DNA of 64,000 bases from assembly GCA_963775805.1 (NCBI GenBank), contig CAVZKG010000002.1, forward strand, positions 797,586-861,585. The letters run 5' to 3'. A program made the translations under genes and the position numbers. The notes under the pieces are model-generated. The model did no database searches, was not told the DNA's origin, and was given only the letters and a program-made list of their open reading frames with translations. The stretch comes from JAFAMB01 sp963775805 (GTDB lineage: Bacteria; Verrucomicrobiota; Verrucomicrobiia; Chthoniobacterales; JAFAMB01). This document shows, piece after piece, positions 35,697 through 44,214 of the stretch (its first letter is position 1; every line of letters starts with the position of its first letter).

Positions 35697-36740
35697 CTAT
35701 TTGAGTCCATCCGGCATTTGCGTCGTACGCTTGATTGGCGTGCTTTCGCTCTGAGACGCATTTTGTACAACCACGTTGCCATCATCGCCGACGGCGATTC
35801 TAACGCGTGTCGCCCTGCCATTTTTTGCCTTGGCCAATTGCTCCCCAAACATTCCTTCCAAAATATTTTTCAATTCCCGAATCCCGAATTGCTTTCTTTT
35901 CAGGCTGGCTTTTAAGGCTTGAATGATCAACTCCGGGGCAACAAACTCAATGCTAAGCCCATATTCAGCCGCCAGATCGCAGAGCTTAAGCACGGCGATT
36001 TGAGCTAAGACGATGCCTTCCAGGGGACGGAATACGTAAACTCGGTCAACACGTCCGAGAATCTCGGGCCGGAAGTCGTTCGTTTTCGCCATATATCCCT
36101 TCACCGCATTAACCATTTCGTGATAGTCCGTGACCTGTTTCTGGATTTCTCCTATCTCTTCATGGTGAGCATTGCTTGTTAGAATGATCACGCATTGCGA
36201 GTAGTCGACGGTTTTTCCGCTTGCCTGCTCGGTCACGCGCGCCTCACCCATGAGTCCAAGAAACAGAGTCGCAATATCCGGATGCGCTTTATCGATTTCG
36301 TCGAACACGATTAATCGTCGCGGATTGGCCATCACCGGCCGAGTGAGCTCCCCTCCTTGCTCAGAGTCAATGTAGCCGCGTGACGATCCGATCAGACGCG
36401 ATTTCGATTCCGCTGAAGTGAATTCTCCGCAGTCAAACCGAATCATCGCTTTCTGGTCTTTGAATAGGTATTCAGCCAGCGCCTTTGCCAATTCGGTTTT
36501 TCCCGTTCCAGTAGGCCCCAAAAAAATAAGGTTGGCGATCGGTTTGTCTCTTCTTTCCTTGGCCGCCTGAACGCAGATAAATTTTGCCATATCCTCGAGA
36601 ATCGCGTCCTGGCCCTTCACTCTGGAACGGAGGTGCGCAAGTAATTCTGCCTCATCGATCCGGGTCGCCGCTCCTGTCTCAATTGTGGCCAGTCCCGCAA
36701 GTATGTCGGGCCAATCTGTTATGTTGCTGATGTCGGTCAT
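35697..36740 (-). CDS. soluble AAA+ ATPase, Clp D2 type
   Basis: I chose the ATG at 36738-36740 (347 residues), preceded by GAGG at 5 bases. A single Clp-D2-like AAA+ module has Walker A GPTGTGKT (75-82), Walker B LIVFDEID (D147-E148), sensor TSNAHH and the FRPEILGRVD arginine-finger region, then the small C-terminal D2 domain. The 50-residue N-terminal part is not recognised. It is the last gene of the leftward chaperone/AAA+ array. A related membrane-anchored paralogue lies at 38558-39739. Confidence 0.85.
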   Translation of the reverse strand: MTDISNITDWPDILAGLATIETGAATRIDEAELLAHLRSRVKGQDAILEDMAKFICVQAAKERRDKPIANLIFLGPTGTGKTELAKALAEYLFKDQKAMIRFDCGEFTSAESKSRLIGSSRGYIDSEQGGELTRPVMANPRRLIVFDEIDKAHPDIATLFLGLMGEARVTEQASGKTVDYSQCVIILTSNAHHEEIGEIQKQVTDYHEMVNAVKGYMAKTNDFRPEILGRVDRVYVFRPLEGIVLAQIAVLKLCDLAAEYGLSIEFVAPELIIQALKASLKRKQFGIRELKNILEGMFGEQLAKAKNGRATRVRIAVGDDGNVVVQNASQSESTPIKRTTQMPDGLK

Positions 36741-36800
36741 AAATACCTCGAATTTTGATATTGAAACGTTTTGACCCGTCGTAGCGATGGACACTGATGG

Positions 36801-38561
36801 TCAGTGTTGGATGATACCGCCGCCCAGCCAAAAATCTTGTTGATTATTTTTGAAATTGGACTGCTTCAAAGTGATCGTTGATCCCGCGAAAGAAAGCGCT
36901 CCGTAAGCGCTATTGTTTTGTACCGTCGAAGATTCAAGAATGATTGTTCCCCCGAATTCCTTTCCCTTGTTTCCGATTCCCGCCTGAACGCCATATTGAT
37001 TGCTTTCGATTGTACAATCTTTGACATTTATTAATCCTTCCGAGTAAGCCAGCAAACCCGTCTGCACCTGTTTTTGCACCAGGACACGATTGGTCATAGT
37101 CGCGGTGGTGGCATTCCCAAGCACTTCGATTCCGTTCATACCGTTGCCGCTAATCTCTCCCCCATCTACTTCAACCGAGCTTCCAGACTGAACCTTGATT
37201 CCAGCGAGATGGTTACTGACGACTGATGAGTCCGTCACCGATCCATAGGCTGGTGCTGCACCCGTATCTGCTCCGACAAGCAGGCCGAAATTTTTGGAAT
37301 TGCTTATCGAACATTTTTGGAGGGTCGCTTTCGCTCTGTCGGCAACGAAAACCCCGTTGTATACGGAGTCCGAAATCGTGGATTCCGAGATCGAGACAGT
37401 CGTTCCATCACCATCCAAATAAATGGCATTACAATAGACTGCATATTGGGTATTGTTTGTTGCAATACCCGTATTGGACATGCTCACATTGTTCAGGAGG
37501 GCGTTCCCGGCTGCTAATACGGCTATTCCTTGTTTGTTGGATTTGCAGATAAGGTTGGCCAATTTCGCCTGAGCCCCCGTTTGTACGACAATCATTCCGT
37601 CTGTAGCACCGTCACTCTCCAAACTAATCCCATTGTTTTCGAGGACGCATCCGGTCATGTTTAATTTACCGCTTTCCTCCGCGTCGGCGACGCCCGGTGA
37701 GTTATTCGAGAAAGTGGATCGCTCCACATCGAGCGAAGCGCCATCCCCGCCAACGTAGACTGCATTCGCGTGCAGCTGCCGATATCCGTTATCTTGAAAC
37801 GTGCAACCATCGGCGGTAACGCGAGATTGATTCTCGGCCTGCAGACCGGATCTGTTGTTAACAAAAGTACTGCGCGTCACGGTGCCGTGAGCTCGCGAAG
37901 AGAAGACTATTCCAAACCCGATCTCTGATGAACTGATATTGGAGTCGGTCACATCCAACTGCGCGTCCTCGTCCGCGCTAATACCGAATTTTGCTTTCGA
38001 CGTAACGGAACAATGAGCGAGCTCAACATGGGCCTGCTTTCCGCAATAAAGAGCGGCAAGCGCGCCATTGGCGTCCGATACATTATAGTCCTGTTCAATC
38101 TGAAGATTCCAGAAAGTGACGTGGCCCGCCATGATGTGGAGCACATTTTTTTGCTGACTGGAGAATATCAGAGGAATCGCCGGCGAAGTCCCTTCGCCTA
38201 CAAACGATAAATCTTTATCAATGTAAAGTGCCGCTCCGTAACGGCCAGGACGGACGGTAATTGTATCGCCATTGGCAGCACTTTCCACAATCTGCTGTAG
38301 ATCGGTGCTGTCCGAGTCACCGGCCCCGGATGCATCGACAATCCAATGGCCCGCCGTTTTTGCATGAAGCTGAGCGATGGCCGCGGATGGCGTGGCCGAG
38401 GCTGGTGGGTTGCCCGGGCTAGGATACGGTTTCGGAGAAGGCGCCGGAATTGGTGGCGCGGTGTTCGTCACCAGATCAAATATTCCTGCTGCAGCCGAGC
38501 AGAGTGCGGCAATAAGGCAGAGTTGGAACCATTGATTGCGCAGTAGTCCAAGCCAGTTCAT
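36801..38561 (-). CDS. membrane-anchored right-handed beta-helix protein
   Basis: The 586-residue protein has an N-terminal signal anchor (about 12-32), a Pro-rich linker (PAPSPKPYPSPGNPP) and then about 480 residues of parallel beta-helix (PbH1-like) repeats with recurring S-x-F/I-x-N-N and G-I-x-V patterns, starting DADG-like at DLQQIVESAANGDTITVRPG. Such domains bind or cleave polysaccharides, but no lyase residues are evident. It overlaps the stop of the membrane AAA+ gene by ATGA, so the two are translated together. The beta-helix would face the periplasm. Confidence 0.8.
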   Translation of the reverse strand: MNWLGLLRNQWFQLCLIAALCSAAAGIFDLVTNTAPPIPAPSPKPYPSPGNPPASATPSAAIAQLHAKTAGHWIVDASGAGDSDSTDLQQIVESAANGDTITVRPGRYGAALYIDKDLSFVGEGTSPAIPLIFSSQQKNVLHIMAGHVTFWNLQIEQDYNVSDANGALAALYCGKQAHVELAHCSVTSKAKFGISADEDAQLDVTDSNISSSEIGFGIVFSSRAHGTVTRSTFVNNRSGLQAENQSRVTADGCTFQDNGYRQLHANAVYVGGDGASLDVERSTFSNNSPGVADAEESGKLNMTGCVLENNGISLESDGATDGMIVVQTGAQAKLANLICKSNKQGIAVLAAGNALLNNVSMSNTGIATNNTQYAVYCNAIYLDGDGTTVSISESTISDSVYNGVFVADRAKATLQKCSISNSKNFGLLVGADTGAAPAYGSVTDSSVVSNHLAGIKVQSGSSVEVDGGEISGNGMNGIEVLGNATTATMTNRVLVQKQVQTGLLAYSEGLINVKDCTIESNQYGVQAGIGNKGKEFGGTIILESSTVQNNSAYGALSFAGSTITLKQSNFKNNQQDFWLGGGIIQH

Positions 38562-39739
38562 GCCGGACCAGTATTCGAATCAGTTCTTACGATGGTAAGC
38601 TTGCCATGCTCGTCTATGATCAAATTGACCTGCGTAGCTCCCATTTTCCGTGCGGCAGCGATCGCGTCATTGGTTTGCATCTGGATGTAACTGCTCAGTT
38701 GTCGCACGCCATAATCCTTGAACTCCATATTTCCTTTCACTGCGTCCACGATCAATTTCGGGGCGACATGGCGAATCTCGATTCCGTATTGTTGCCAATG
38801 GCGTTGCAATTGCAGACAAGCAACTTCGGCGACATGTAACGGGGCGAGCGCATCCATTAGGAAGACATCTGTCCAGCGGGCCAGGAAAGCTCGATCGAAA
38901 CCGCCTGCCTCAACCATTGCATCACGTGCACGACCGACCCAAGTGGCTCGATCGACAGGATGCGTTCGCATGGTGCGCATCGCCTGCACGCCCGAATTCG
39001 AGGTCCCAAAAAAGACGCATTTGCTGAAATCGACCAATTTGCCCGAGCTCTTTTCCCGGCAACTCGCGGTGTCCAGGATGTCATACAAACAATGTTGAAT
39101 ATCGTGATGCAAACTATCGAGATCGTCCAAAACGATCACCCGAAAGGGATTATTCAAAACCGGACGGGTCAGTGAGCCGCCGACTTCGTATCCGGGACTT
39201 CCGGGAGGCGGACCCAACAACGTAAAAATGTCCTCCGCATGCTTGTATTGATTCAACGCGAGAATAATCGGCTCTGAATTGGGAAAAAGCACCTCGGCAA
39301 TCCTTTGCGCCAGAAACGTTTTACCGGTACCCGTTGGACCAACGAGGAGGTATGCGCCCAATGTTCGACCCGCTCGTGCGAGAGACAGGTTATTTTGTAT
39401 CTGCTCAACGACCGCCGTCACCGTCTCGTCCTGACCGCGAATATTCTGCTTTAGCCAGGGTATATAACGGGTCAGATCTGTCGCTGCGAGTTTATCGTAA
39501 TCTGCTACAACTACCTCTCCGCGTTCTCGTCCAGTTTCTTTCCTGTAATTCCAAATGAGAATGCCCATGCCAACGCATGAACCCAAAAACACGACCGGCA
39601 TAAACCAGGGGTTGAATCGATTCAGCCCGAATATTGCACCCCCGATAGCCAGGATAACGCCAATGAGAACGTACGGATTAATGGTCGTCTCTCTCATCGA
39701 GACAATCGTGCGGGTTTCGGAATGGATTGAAGTCTTCAT
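38558..39739 (-). CDS. membrane-anchored AAA+ ATPase, Clp D2-like, altered Walker B
   Basis: The 393-residue protein has two membrane segments (about 22-40 and 46-64) and a cytoplasmic AAA+ module with GPTGTGKT (134-141). Walker B reads VIVLDDLD with Asp206 where the catalytic Glu normally sits, so hydrolysis may be slow. The arginine-finger region is also unusual (FLARWTDVFL). It shares the PV-N-NP-R segment with the soluble AAA+ at 35697. Start and stop codons overlap by ATGA with both neighbours, so stoichiometric synthesis is likely. Confidence 0.8.
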   Translation of the reverse strand: MKTSIHSETRTIVSMRETTINPYVLIGVILAIGGAIFGLNRFNPWFMPVVFLGSCVGMGILIWNYRKETGRERGEVVVADYDKLAATDLTRYIPWLKQNIRGQDETVTAVVEQIQNNLSLARAGRTLGAYLLVGPTGTGKTFLAQRIAEVLFPNSEPIILALNQYKHAEDIFTLLGPPPGSPGYEVGGSLTRPVLNNPFRVIVLDDLDSLHHDIQHCLYDILDTASCREKSSGKLVDFSKCVFFGTSNSGVQAMRTMRTHPVDRATWVGRARDAMVEAGGFDRAFLARWTDVFLMDALAPLHVAEVACLQLQRHWQQYGIEIRHVAPKLIVDAVKGNMEFKDYGVRQLSSYIQMQTNDAIAAARKMGATQVNLIIDEHGKLTIVRTDSNTGPA

Positions 39740-40434
39740 TGCGCTCTCGCCTGCAAATCGTCGCTTTCCCCCTGACCCATCGGCTTTGTGTGGATCGGTC
39801 CGGAATTTTTAGAGTTTACCCAACAGGTGACCTGATGGGACGGTCCTGGCTGGTCCACGGTGAAATGGAACTGAGTGGGAGAATCTTTTCCAGCTGGAAA
39901 GGATCGGGTGCTCGGGTGCTCCGGAGTCAACTCCTCGTCGTCGATCAGCGCGCCATTTTGTGTAATGGTCACATGCACGCGCATCTCGGCAGCGTCCTGT
40001 GGCAGCAGGCGTTTTGTATAAAGTGATTCATCTCCATCGGCAATGCGTTGCAAAAGCTCTTTCGGATAGTTCGCCAATTCCGGCGGAATGTGGCCGGCAC
40101 GCAATGCTGCTCGAGCATTTGCCGTCGCCACCTGATCGATATCCGCAGCGGTCAAAACAAATTCACTTGAATGTTGCGGGTGCACCCAGTGCGGAATCTC
40201 GAGCGCCGCGAATCCCAATAGTACGGCTGCAGCTGAAACGATAACCCACCGCTTCCATTTACTTTTGGGAGCCGGCCGTCTTTCGTCTTCGGTAAACTCT
40301 GGTTTTGAAATATAGGCTGCCCCTCGATTTGAGCTGTCAGCAACCGATTGCCTTCCGGCGCCGCGTTTTCTTGAATCAAGTCCGGCCTGCCTAGGTTGAA
40401 GTTCCGCTTTTTTCTTCTGGGGTTGCGGTTCCAT
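39736..40434 (-). CDS. single-span membrane protein of the AAA+/chaperone array, unknown
   Basis: The 232-residue protein has a charged cytoplasmic N-terminus (about 1-62), one membrane segment (WVIVSAAAVLLGFAALEIP) and a periplasmic domain of about 145 residues that I do not recognise. AAGGAA lies 6 bases before the ATG. It is translationally coupled to the membrane AAA+ (ATGA), which suggests they form a complex. The 183-bp gap upstream (40435-40617) holds a small AAGCCA/TGGCTT hairpin and could hold a promoter. Confidence 0.65.
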   Translation of the reverse strand: MEPQPQKKKAELQPRQAGLDSRKRGAGRQSVADSSNRGAAYISKPEFTEDERRPAPKSKWKRWVIVSAAAVLLGFAALEIPHWVHPQHSSEFVLTAADIDQVATANARAALRAGHIPPELANYPKELLQRIADGDESLYTKRLLPQDAAEMRVHVTITQNGALIDDEELTPEHPSTRSFPAGKDSPTQFHFTVDQPGPSHQVTCWVNSKNSGPIHTKPMGQGESDDLQARAQ

Positions 40435-40617
40435 AATTATTTCCTTTCACGGCGTGGCCGAGGTCATTACCGATAGCCGTTCATTGGGCAAATAAGAGAC
40501 AAATCTGAAAATGAAACGGACGATAGCAAACCGATCTCCGCTAAGCCACGAAAATGGCTTGTAAAGAGCTCGTCAGGCGCAAACTCTTTAGGTCTGAATG
40601 CGTTGCGAGTACTCATT

Positions 40618-41127
40618 CTAGGATACCCAACGGCCTGACATAGTTAATTGTATAGCCGCGCCTGGTTTGTTAGTCCGTTTTGGATGGTGCTTGTGCATCT
40701 TGGAATAGTCGATAAAGACGACCAGCGCGACGATGATTGCTGCGAGTGCAAAGATGATGACCCTTGCGACAGGCGAAACCGATGCCGGGCGCTCCCCGCG
40801 GCTTGCGACTATGTTTAACTTCCGCAAAGCCACCCGATGTACCGGGTTTACTGGATCGAGTTTAATGGCTGCTTGCCAGAGTTGTTTTGCTTCATCGAGT
40901 TTGCCTTGTTGAACAGCAATCCGGGCAAGAAGGTCCACCAAGGGCGCGGTGGCTCCGTGCTTTCGAATCCAATCGCGGATTTGGTGTTCGGCATCTCGGT
41001 AGTTGCCGTTACGCGCCAGAACTCGGCAGGTTGCTTCGACTGCCTCGACTCGCCATCCCCCGGTGTTTGCTTCTGTCTCCCGAGACTCCATCGGTTCTTG
41101 ACCAATCGGTGAGCGGCGTGGGTCCAT
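40618..41127 (-). CDS. helical-repeat (TPR-like) tail-anchored membrane protein
   Basis: The 169-residue protein has two or so TPR-like helical hairpins (about 25-105: GNYRDAEHQIRDWIRKHGATA, GKLDEAKQLWQAAIKLDPVN) and a membrane segment near residues 120-142, followed by a short basic segment. It begins 3 bp after the Hsp70 stop codon and is probably made with it. TPR domains often dock chaperones, so it may tether the Hsp70 to the membrane. This is inferred. Confidence 0.65.
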   Translation of the reverse strand: MDPRRSPIGQEPMESRETEANTGGWRVEAVEATCRVLARNGNYRDAEHQIRDWIRKHGATAPLVDLLARIAVQQGKLDEAKQLWQAAIKLDPVNPVHRVALRKLNIVASRGERPASVSPVARVIIFALAAIIVALVVFIDYSKMHKHHPKRTNKPGAAIQLTMSGRWVS

Positions 41128-41130
41128 AGA

Positions 41131-43611
41131 CTAAAGAATCGTCCCAGTTTTGCGTCCTCTAATATTATCATGGCCGCCCGGGAGCAATCCCCACAACTGC
41201 TGCACCGCCGAACTCAACGCAGGGACGTCCCCGTTGTTGATGCTGCGCGTTCCCTGCGCAAAAAGAGCGGCGGCGGACTCCTGGTCTTCCATCGAATCGC
41301 GCCGTTTCTCAAGGTTCTGAAAGCTCTCAATCCAGAATTCGGGGATCTGAGCTAACAACCGCCAGACGACGCCCCGGAGTGCTTTTAACTTACTGCGAAT
41401 CGCGTCTGCATTTCGCATTTGGATTGCTTCCTCGGCCTCCCGCGCGAGCGCTTCAAGCTGCCGTTCTTCGTTTGGATCGTTTACTTGTGCGACCAGTCGC
41501 CGGCCTTCTGTGATTTCATCGCGAACGTCGATAATCAGCATTGGCACATCGACCGCGTCTTCGATTTCATCGATTAACCGACGCAACTCGAGGAGTCGCT
41601 TTTGACAATTGTCCGCGGCGTCCCGGTCGATTCTGGCAGAGTCGAGTGCGCTGGTGATGTCTTCAATGATTTGTTCACGGTTAATTTGCTCGAACACCTG
41701 TCCGGCTCGCGATACCTTGGTTCGATCTGCGGCAGCCTTCAGGCCTGCCATGCGAACTTTCTCAGCTTCAAACTCTGCGGCCAGGATGTCGGCGTCCGGC
41801 GCTTTCATTTCGAGCTTGATCACACCTTCAAACTCTTCGTTGAGCAGCGGAATAAAGGCTTTCGCTTTGATGAGGCGAGATTTATCGACTTGGATCGAAA
41901 CTTCGACCTCGCTGCCGGTCGGGAGATCGCGACGCAGCTTCATCGCATCGATGGAGAGTTCACCGATATAGGTATTTCTATCGGCACGATTGTTAGGACC
42001 TTCGACAACAACGATCCGGATAGCGTCTCCGGCTTGACCGGCTTTGGTGGCCTTGGAGGTCCGGCGGTTGCGATCGGTCCTGGTTGCAGGCAAACTCGTC
42101 CCCTTTGTCAACACCCAGCTAACTTCATTGTTCGCAAGAGCCAAGCCGATTGAATGAATGAGAAACACCCCTCCGGTTGTGAGCCCGATCGTGTAATTAA
42201 ATGTTTCCGGATCGGTCGGACGAGCTGAGCCAACTGGATCCGTTACTTCGACTCGATAGATGTTAGTGATGTCGCGTTCCGCCCAGAGTTGGGTCATAAA
42301 ACCGCCATCGGGCTTAAGATTAAGTTTGCCACTTCGCCAGTGTGGCGCATGGATGAATTCAATCGTGAATCCCGTCAGGTCTTTCTGGCCGGGCGCGATG
42401 ATCTTGCCTGCCACTAATGGTTCCGTCTCGATTCCGACCGGGCTAAAGCTGTTGCTCAGCTCAAGCCCAAACTTGCCTGCAGCAATCTTTTGTCCGGTAT
42501 TTAATTGTGTGGCGGCCGAGTAAGCGGCACCGCGCGCGACAATGGTCAGCGGGTCGACGCTGAAGTCGAGAGGGATACCAAGGCCCTCTTTGGGGTCCGA
42601 TAACATGTCGCGCAAATGTGGGGTCAGAGTGGGTCCACCGACGAGAACAAGTTTTTGAACCTGCCCTGGATCAATGTTGCGCTCGGCGATCACTTGACGG
42701 CACTTTGTGATCGAACGGCGGACGAACGGTTCAACGACATTTTCGACGTCTCTACGCGAGAGTTCGTGTTCGAATCGGACCGGCTGATTGTCCGCGTCGG
42801 TGCAAAGAAATTCGATCATAACCTCCGCGCTTTCGTCGCGGGAAAGGCGAATTTTTGCTTGCTCTGCGTAGAGTTTCAACTTCGCGATCGCGGCGCGCCA
42901 GCGCACGTTTCCTCGGCGAAAATCGGGCAGATTGTGTTCCCGGAGCGCAGCAGGAATGAGAAGCTTTTCGACGATGGCCCAGTCAATCAACTTTCCACCA
43001 AGATGATTGTCGCCGTCATGATTGACGACCTGGATGTGACCGTCGCGAACCTGAATCAAAGCTGCATCGAATGTTCCGCCGCCGAAATCATATACCAGCC
43101 AATGGACTTTGTTGTTTTCCTGTTGGAATCCATATGCGAGGGCTGCCGCAACAGGTTCCTGCAGCAACGGAGACAACTCCAGCCCTGCCAATCGCGCCGC
43201 TTTCTGGGTCGCTTCAGTTTGCGGGAGCTCGAACGCCGCGGGGACCGTAATCACGGCGCTAGTGATCTCTTCGCCTGTTCGCTGCTTCACATCTGCGCGC
43301 AGCGATTTGAGGACCTCGGCTGAAAGTTCCTCAGGGGCCAGCAATCGTCCGCTTCGTTTATATTCAAGCTTGGCATCGGTGCCCATCTGCAATTTGAACT
43401 CGGCCCTCGCGTTTTCCGGGTCGTCCTCGAGTCTCTCTTTGGCGCGGCGACCGACGTAAAGTCGATCGTTTTTATCGATCCAAACGGCTGAAGGCGTGAA
43501 TTCAAAGTTCTCGTTGTTTTTAAATACTTCAGTGTCGCGGCCCTTAATCACCGCGATGCTGCTGTTGGTCGTTCCGAGATCGATACCAAAATCGATGGTT
43601 GCTCTAGCCAT
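41131..43611 (-). CDS. Hsp70-family chaperone (DnaK-like) with long helical C-terminus
   Basis: The 826-residue protein is larger than DnaK (about 640). The ATPase domain is complete: IDLGTTNSSIAV (phosphate 1), VYDFGGGTFDAALI (phosphate 2) and LVLVGGPTLTPHLRDML (adenosine). The usual DVTPLSLGIET junction is replaced by LSNSFSPVGIETEPL. A beta-type substrate-binding region follows, then about 230 residues of charged helix in place of the short lid. It is encoded with GrpE-like and J-like partners, so it is probably a dedicated chaperone machine, separate from the housekeeping DnaK. Confidence 0.92.
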   Translation of the reverse strand: MARATIDFGIDLGTTNSSIAVIKGRDTEVFKNNENFEFTPSAVWIDKNDRLYVGRRAKERLEDDPENARAEFKLQMGTDAKLEYKRSGRLLAPEELSAEVLKSLRADVKQRTGEEITSAVITVPAAFELPQTEATQKAARLAGLELSPLLQEPVAAALAYGFQQENNKVHWLVYDFGGGTFDAALIQVRDGHIQVVNHDGDNHLGGKLIDWAIVEKLLIPAALREHNLPDFRRGNVRWRAAIAKLKLYAEQAKIRLSRDESAEVMIEFLCTDADNQPVRFEHELSRRDVENVVEPFVRRSITKCRQVIAERNIDPGQVQKLVLVGGPTLTPHLRDMLSDPKEGLGIPLDFSVDPLTIVARGAAYSAATQLNTGQKIAAGKFGLELSNSFSPVGIETEPLVAGKIIAPGQKDLTGFTIEFIHAPHWRSGKLNLKPDGGFMTQLWAERDITNIYRVEVTDPVGSARPTDPETFNYTIGLTTGGVFLIHSIGLALANNEVSWVLTKGTSLPATRTDRNRRTSKATKAGQAGDAIRIVVVEGPNNRADRNTYIGELSIDAMKLRRDLPTGSEVEVSIQVDKSRLIKAKAFIPLLNEEFEGVIKLEMKAPDADILAAEFEAEKVRMAGLKAAADRTKVSRAGQVFEQINREQIIEDITSALDSARIDRDAADNCQKRLLELRRLIDEIEDAVDVPMLIIDVRDEITEGRRLVAQVNDPNEERQLEALAREAEEAIQMRNADAIRSKLKALRGVVWRLLAQIPEFWIESFQNLEKRRDSMEDQESAAALFAQGTRSINNGDVPALSSAVQQLWGLLPGGHDNIRGRKTGTIL

Positions 43612-43659
43612 GGCTGTTTTAGTTAGTCGTAAAGATTAGTCACTTGGTTGAGCGCATCT

Positions 43660-44187
43660 CTATATCCGATTGTCTTCGGTCGCGGGCGGTGAAGCGACAA
43701 TCACTTCGCCAACCTGCAAGATCTGTTTTTTGTAGAAGATAGTTGGACGGATTGTTTCGACGATCTGCTCGTGCTTTATCCCCTGAGTCGGCTGAAATGC
43801 GATCACAGACACGGGCATGCCGGCTTGGTAGGGGGCTCCAGTGTGATCCCGGATTTCGATTTCGTTCTCAATCAAGAGATCCCAAAGCGACGAGAAATGT
43901 CGCCATCCGCGGCGTGTTTCCTCAAGGGGTTCTTCGGTCCCCGGCTTTACCATGGTCTGTTTGAGTCGCCATAGCCCGGTTGCCAACTGAGCAAGGAACT
44001 GCGGAAATTCGCCGGATGGACCGCTCCGATCGAACACTCGAATTCGATGTTGTTCCCTGGAATCGTCCGCGTCTCCGGAAGCAAAGTAGCGCTCGAGGAT
44101 CGAATAAAATTTGAGGGGCATATCGGGAGGAGCGATTCTGAATTCAGCCGGATAGAAGAGTTGGCGGATTGATGCAATGAAGCTCAT
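43660..44187 (-). CDS. GrpE-like nucleotide exchange factor (divergent)
   Basis: The 175-residue protein lies 48 bp upstream of the Hsp70 gene and 27 bp after the J-like gene. Its C-terminal half resembles the GrpE beta-domain: MPVSVIAFQPTQGIKHEQIV, then FYKKQILQVGEVIVASP in place of the usual GY-x-L-x-D-R-V-L-R-P-A-x-V-x-V. The long dimerisation coil of GrpE is short or absent. The assignment rests on this pattern plus its position, and another Hsp70 cofactor is possible. Confidence 0.6.
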   Translation of the reverse strand: MSFIASIRQLFYPAEFRIAPPDMPLKFYSILERYFASGDADDSREQHRIRVFDRSGPSGEFPQFLAQLATGLWRLKQTMVKPGTEEPLEETRRGWRHFSSLWDLLIENEIEIRDHTGAPYQAGMPVSVIAFQPTQGIKHEQIVETIRPTIFYKKQILQVGEVIVASPPATEDNRI

Positions 44188-44214
44188 GATTTTGTCGTAG
44201 AGGAGTTCTCTGAA

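Noticed and set aside
42616..43323. 235-codon plus-strand frame opposite the Hsp70 gene
   Set aside because: It is antisense to a well-supported coding region and has no recognisable features.
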